Positions 5,069-5,609 of a DNA stretch of 5,609 bases are shown here, in pieces. The notes beneath the pieces are model-generated. The model saw only the letters and a program-made list of their open reading frames with translations. It searched no databases and was not told the origin of the DNA. The number at the start of each line of letters is the position of its first letter. Positions within the stretch are counted from its first letter, which is position 1. A program made the translations under genes and the position numbers. The DNA is from Candidatus Iainarchaeum sp. (GTDB lineage Archaea > Iainarchaeota > Iainarchaeia > Iainarchaeales > JAAZKV01). The stretch spans positions 1 to 5,609 of the forward strand of contig JAQVAR010000048.1 in the NCBI GenBank assembly GCA_028690725.1, given 5' to 3'.

Positions 5069-5609
5069 ATGGCCACAGATGTATTTATTCAAATAGCAAT
5101 AATAGTTGGAGTAACAATTTTTCTTGCAACACTAGCAAGATTATTCAAACAACCATTAATAATTTCTTATATTGTTTCAGGAATAATTGTTGGCCCTTAT
5201 TTTTTCAATTTGGTTGGTTCCATCGAAGTAATGGAGATATTATCAACAATGGGCATTTCTATCCTATTATTTATTGTTGGATTGGGTTTGAGTCCAAAAG
5301 TAGTTAAAGAAGTTGGAAAAGTTTCTTTGATAACAGGAATAGGCCAAGTTATTTTTACTACTATAATTGGTTTGGGGATTGGACTTGCTTTAGGCTTCGA
5401 TTTTGTTTCATCAATTTACATTGCAATTGCATTAACTTTTAGTAGTACAATAATAATAATGAAATTAATTTCAGACAGAGGAGGCACTGAAACATTGTAT
5501 GGAAAAATTGCTATTGGTTTTCTAATAGTACAAGACATAATAGCAATGTTATTATTAGTAATAATAACTGCTATTCCCACTGGGGGGGATATTGGTTCAA
5601 TAATATTTT
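5069..5609 (+). CDS. Kef-type CPA2 cation/proton antiporter, 5' part
   Basis: This is the N-terminal 180 residues of a monovalent cation/proton antiporter of the CPA2 superfamily, which exchanges K+ or Na+ for H+ across the cytoplasmic membrane. The frame stays open to the window end, so the C-terminus is missing. Full members have about 380-600 residues, depending on whether a RCK/TrkA domain follows. Visible signatures include the early Gly/Pro turn SGIIVGP (37-43), GLGLSPK (71-77; GLELDP in bacterial Kef proteins), the long motif FSSTIIIMKLISDRG (124-138), and VQDIIAM (154-160) with the Gln-Asp pair Q155/D156 at the position that binds the cation in this group. About five hydrophobic segments precede the end. 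ATG 5069 is chosen because it is 30 nt after a TATA box and the hydrophobic N-terminus begins directly after it. K+ against Na+ specificity and any regulatory domain lie outside the window. Confidence 0.93.
   Translation, partial: MATDVFIQIAIIVGVTIFLATLARLFKQPLIISYIVSGIIVGPYFFNLVGSIEVMEILSTMGISILLFIVGLGLSPKVVKEVGKVSLITGIGQVIFTTIIGLGIGLALGFDFVSSIYIAIALTFSSTIIIMKLISDRGGTETLYGKIAIGFLIVQDIIAMLLLVIITAIPTGGDIGSIIF

Overview
The window is AT-rich DNA (roughly 25-30% GC over most of its length) that reads as archaeal, most likely from a DPANN-type lineage such as Woesearchaeota or Pacearchaeota. The evidence is a clear archaeal TATA element (TTTTAAATA, 5035-5043) about 30 nt before an ATG with no Shine-Dalgarno, which implies leaderless or near-leaderless transcription. 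A GGTG-type ribosome site precedes the P-type ATPase, T-tract terminators are present, and a very lysine-rich small ORF is encoded. The lineage is inferred from style, not from a marker gene.

Layout. Positions 1-113 are non-coding, GC-richer (about 46%, against about 24% just downstream) and full of hairpins. They end abruptly next to an ORF (171-977) that is an intact nucleotide-binding domain of an ABC exporter but has lost its membrane domain. This looks like a rearrangement or mobile-element junction. Next comes a complete P2A-type cation-transporting P-type ATPase (1022-3646). It is Ca2+-ATPase-like and keeps the second ion site, but the acidic side chains of the first site are gone.

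Positions 3647-4097 hold no convincing protein gene. Within them, 3846-4073 is a 228-nt segment closed by a perfect 10-bp helix. It contains several further perfect helices and a pseudoknot between a hairpin loop and the strand next to the closing helix. I could not assign it to SRP RNA, RNase P RNA, tmRNA, tRNA or a riboswitch class I know. This is the most interesting object in the window. It sits immediately upstream of a tiny lysine-rich ORF (4098-4262, TTG start), with no T-tract between them, so it may be the leader of that gene or a separate RNA that shares its transcript.

A convergent A/T-tract terminator (4265-4281) separates this unit from a minus-strand polytopic membrane protein (4324-4968), which resembles the DedA/VTT fold. 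Divergent from that gene is the 5' part of a Kef-type CPA2 cation/proton antiporter (5069 to the window end).

The genes share a theme of membrane transport: an ABC NBD, a cation ATPase, a VTT-like protein and a cation/H+ antiporter. They do not form one operon. Transcription changes direction twice, and nothing seen here ties the structured RNA to the transporters.
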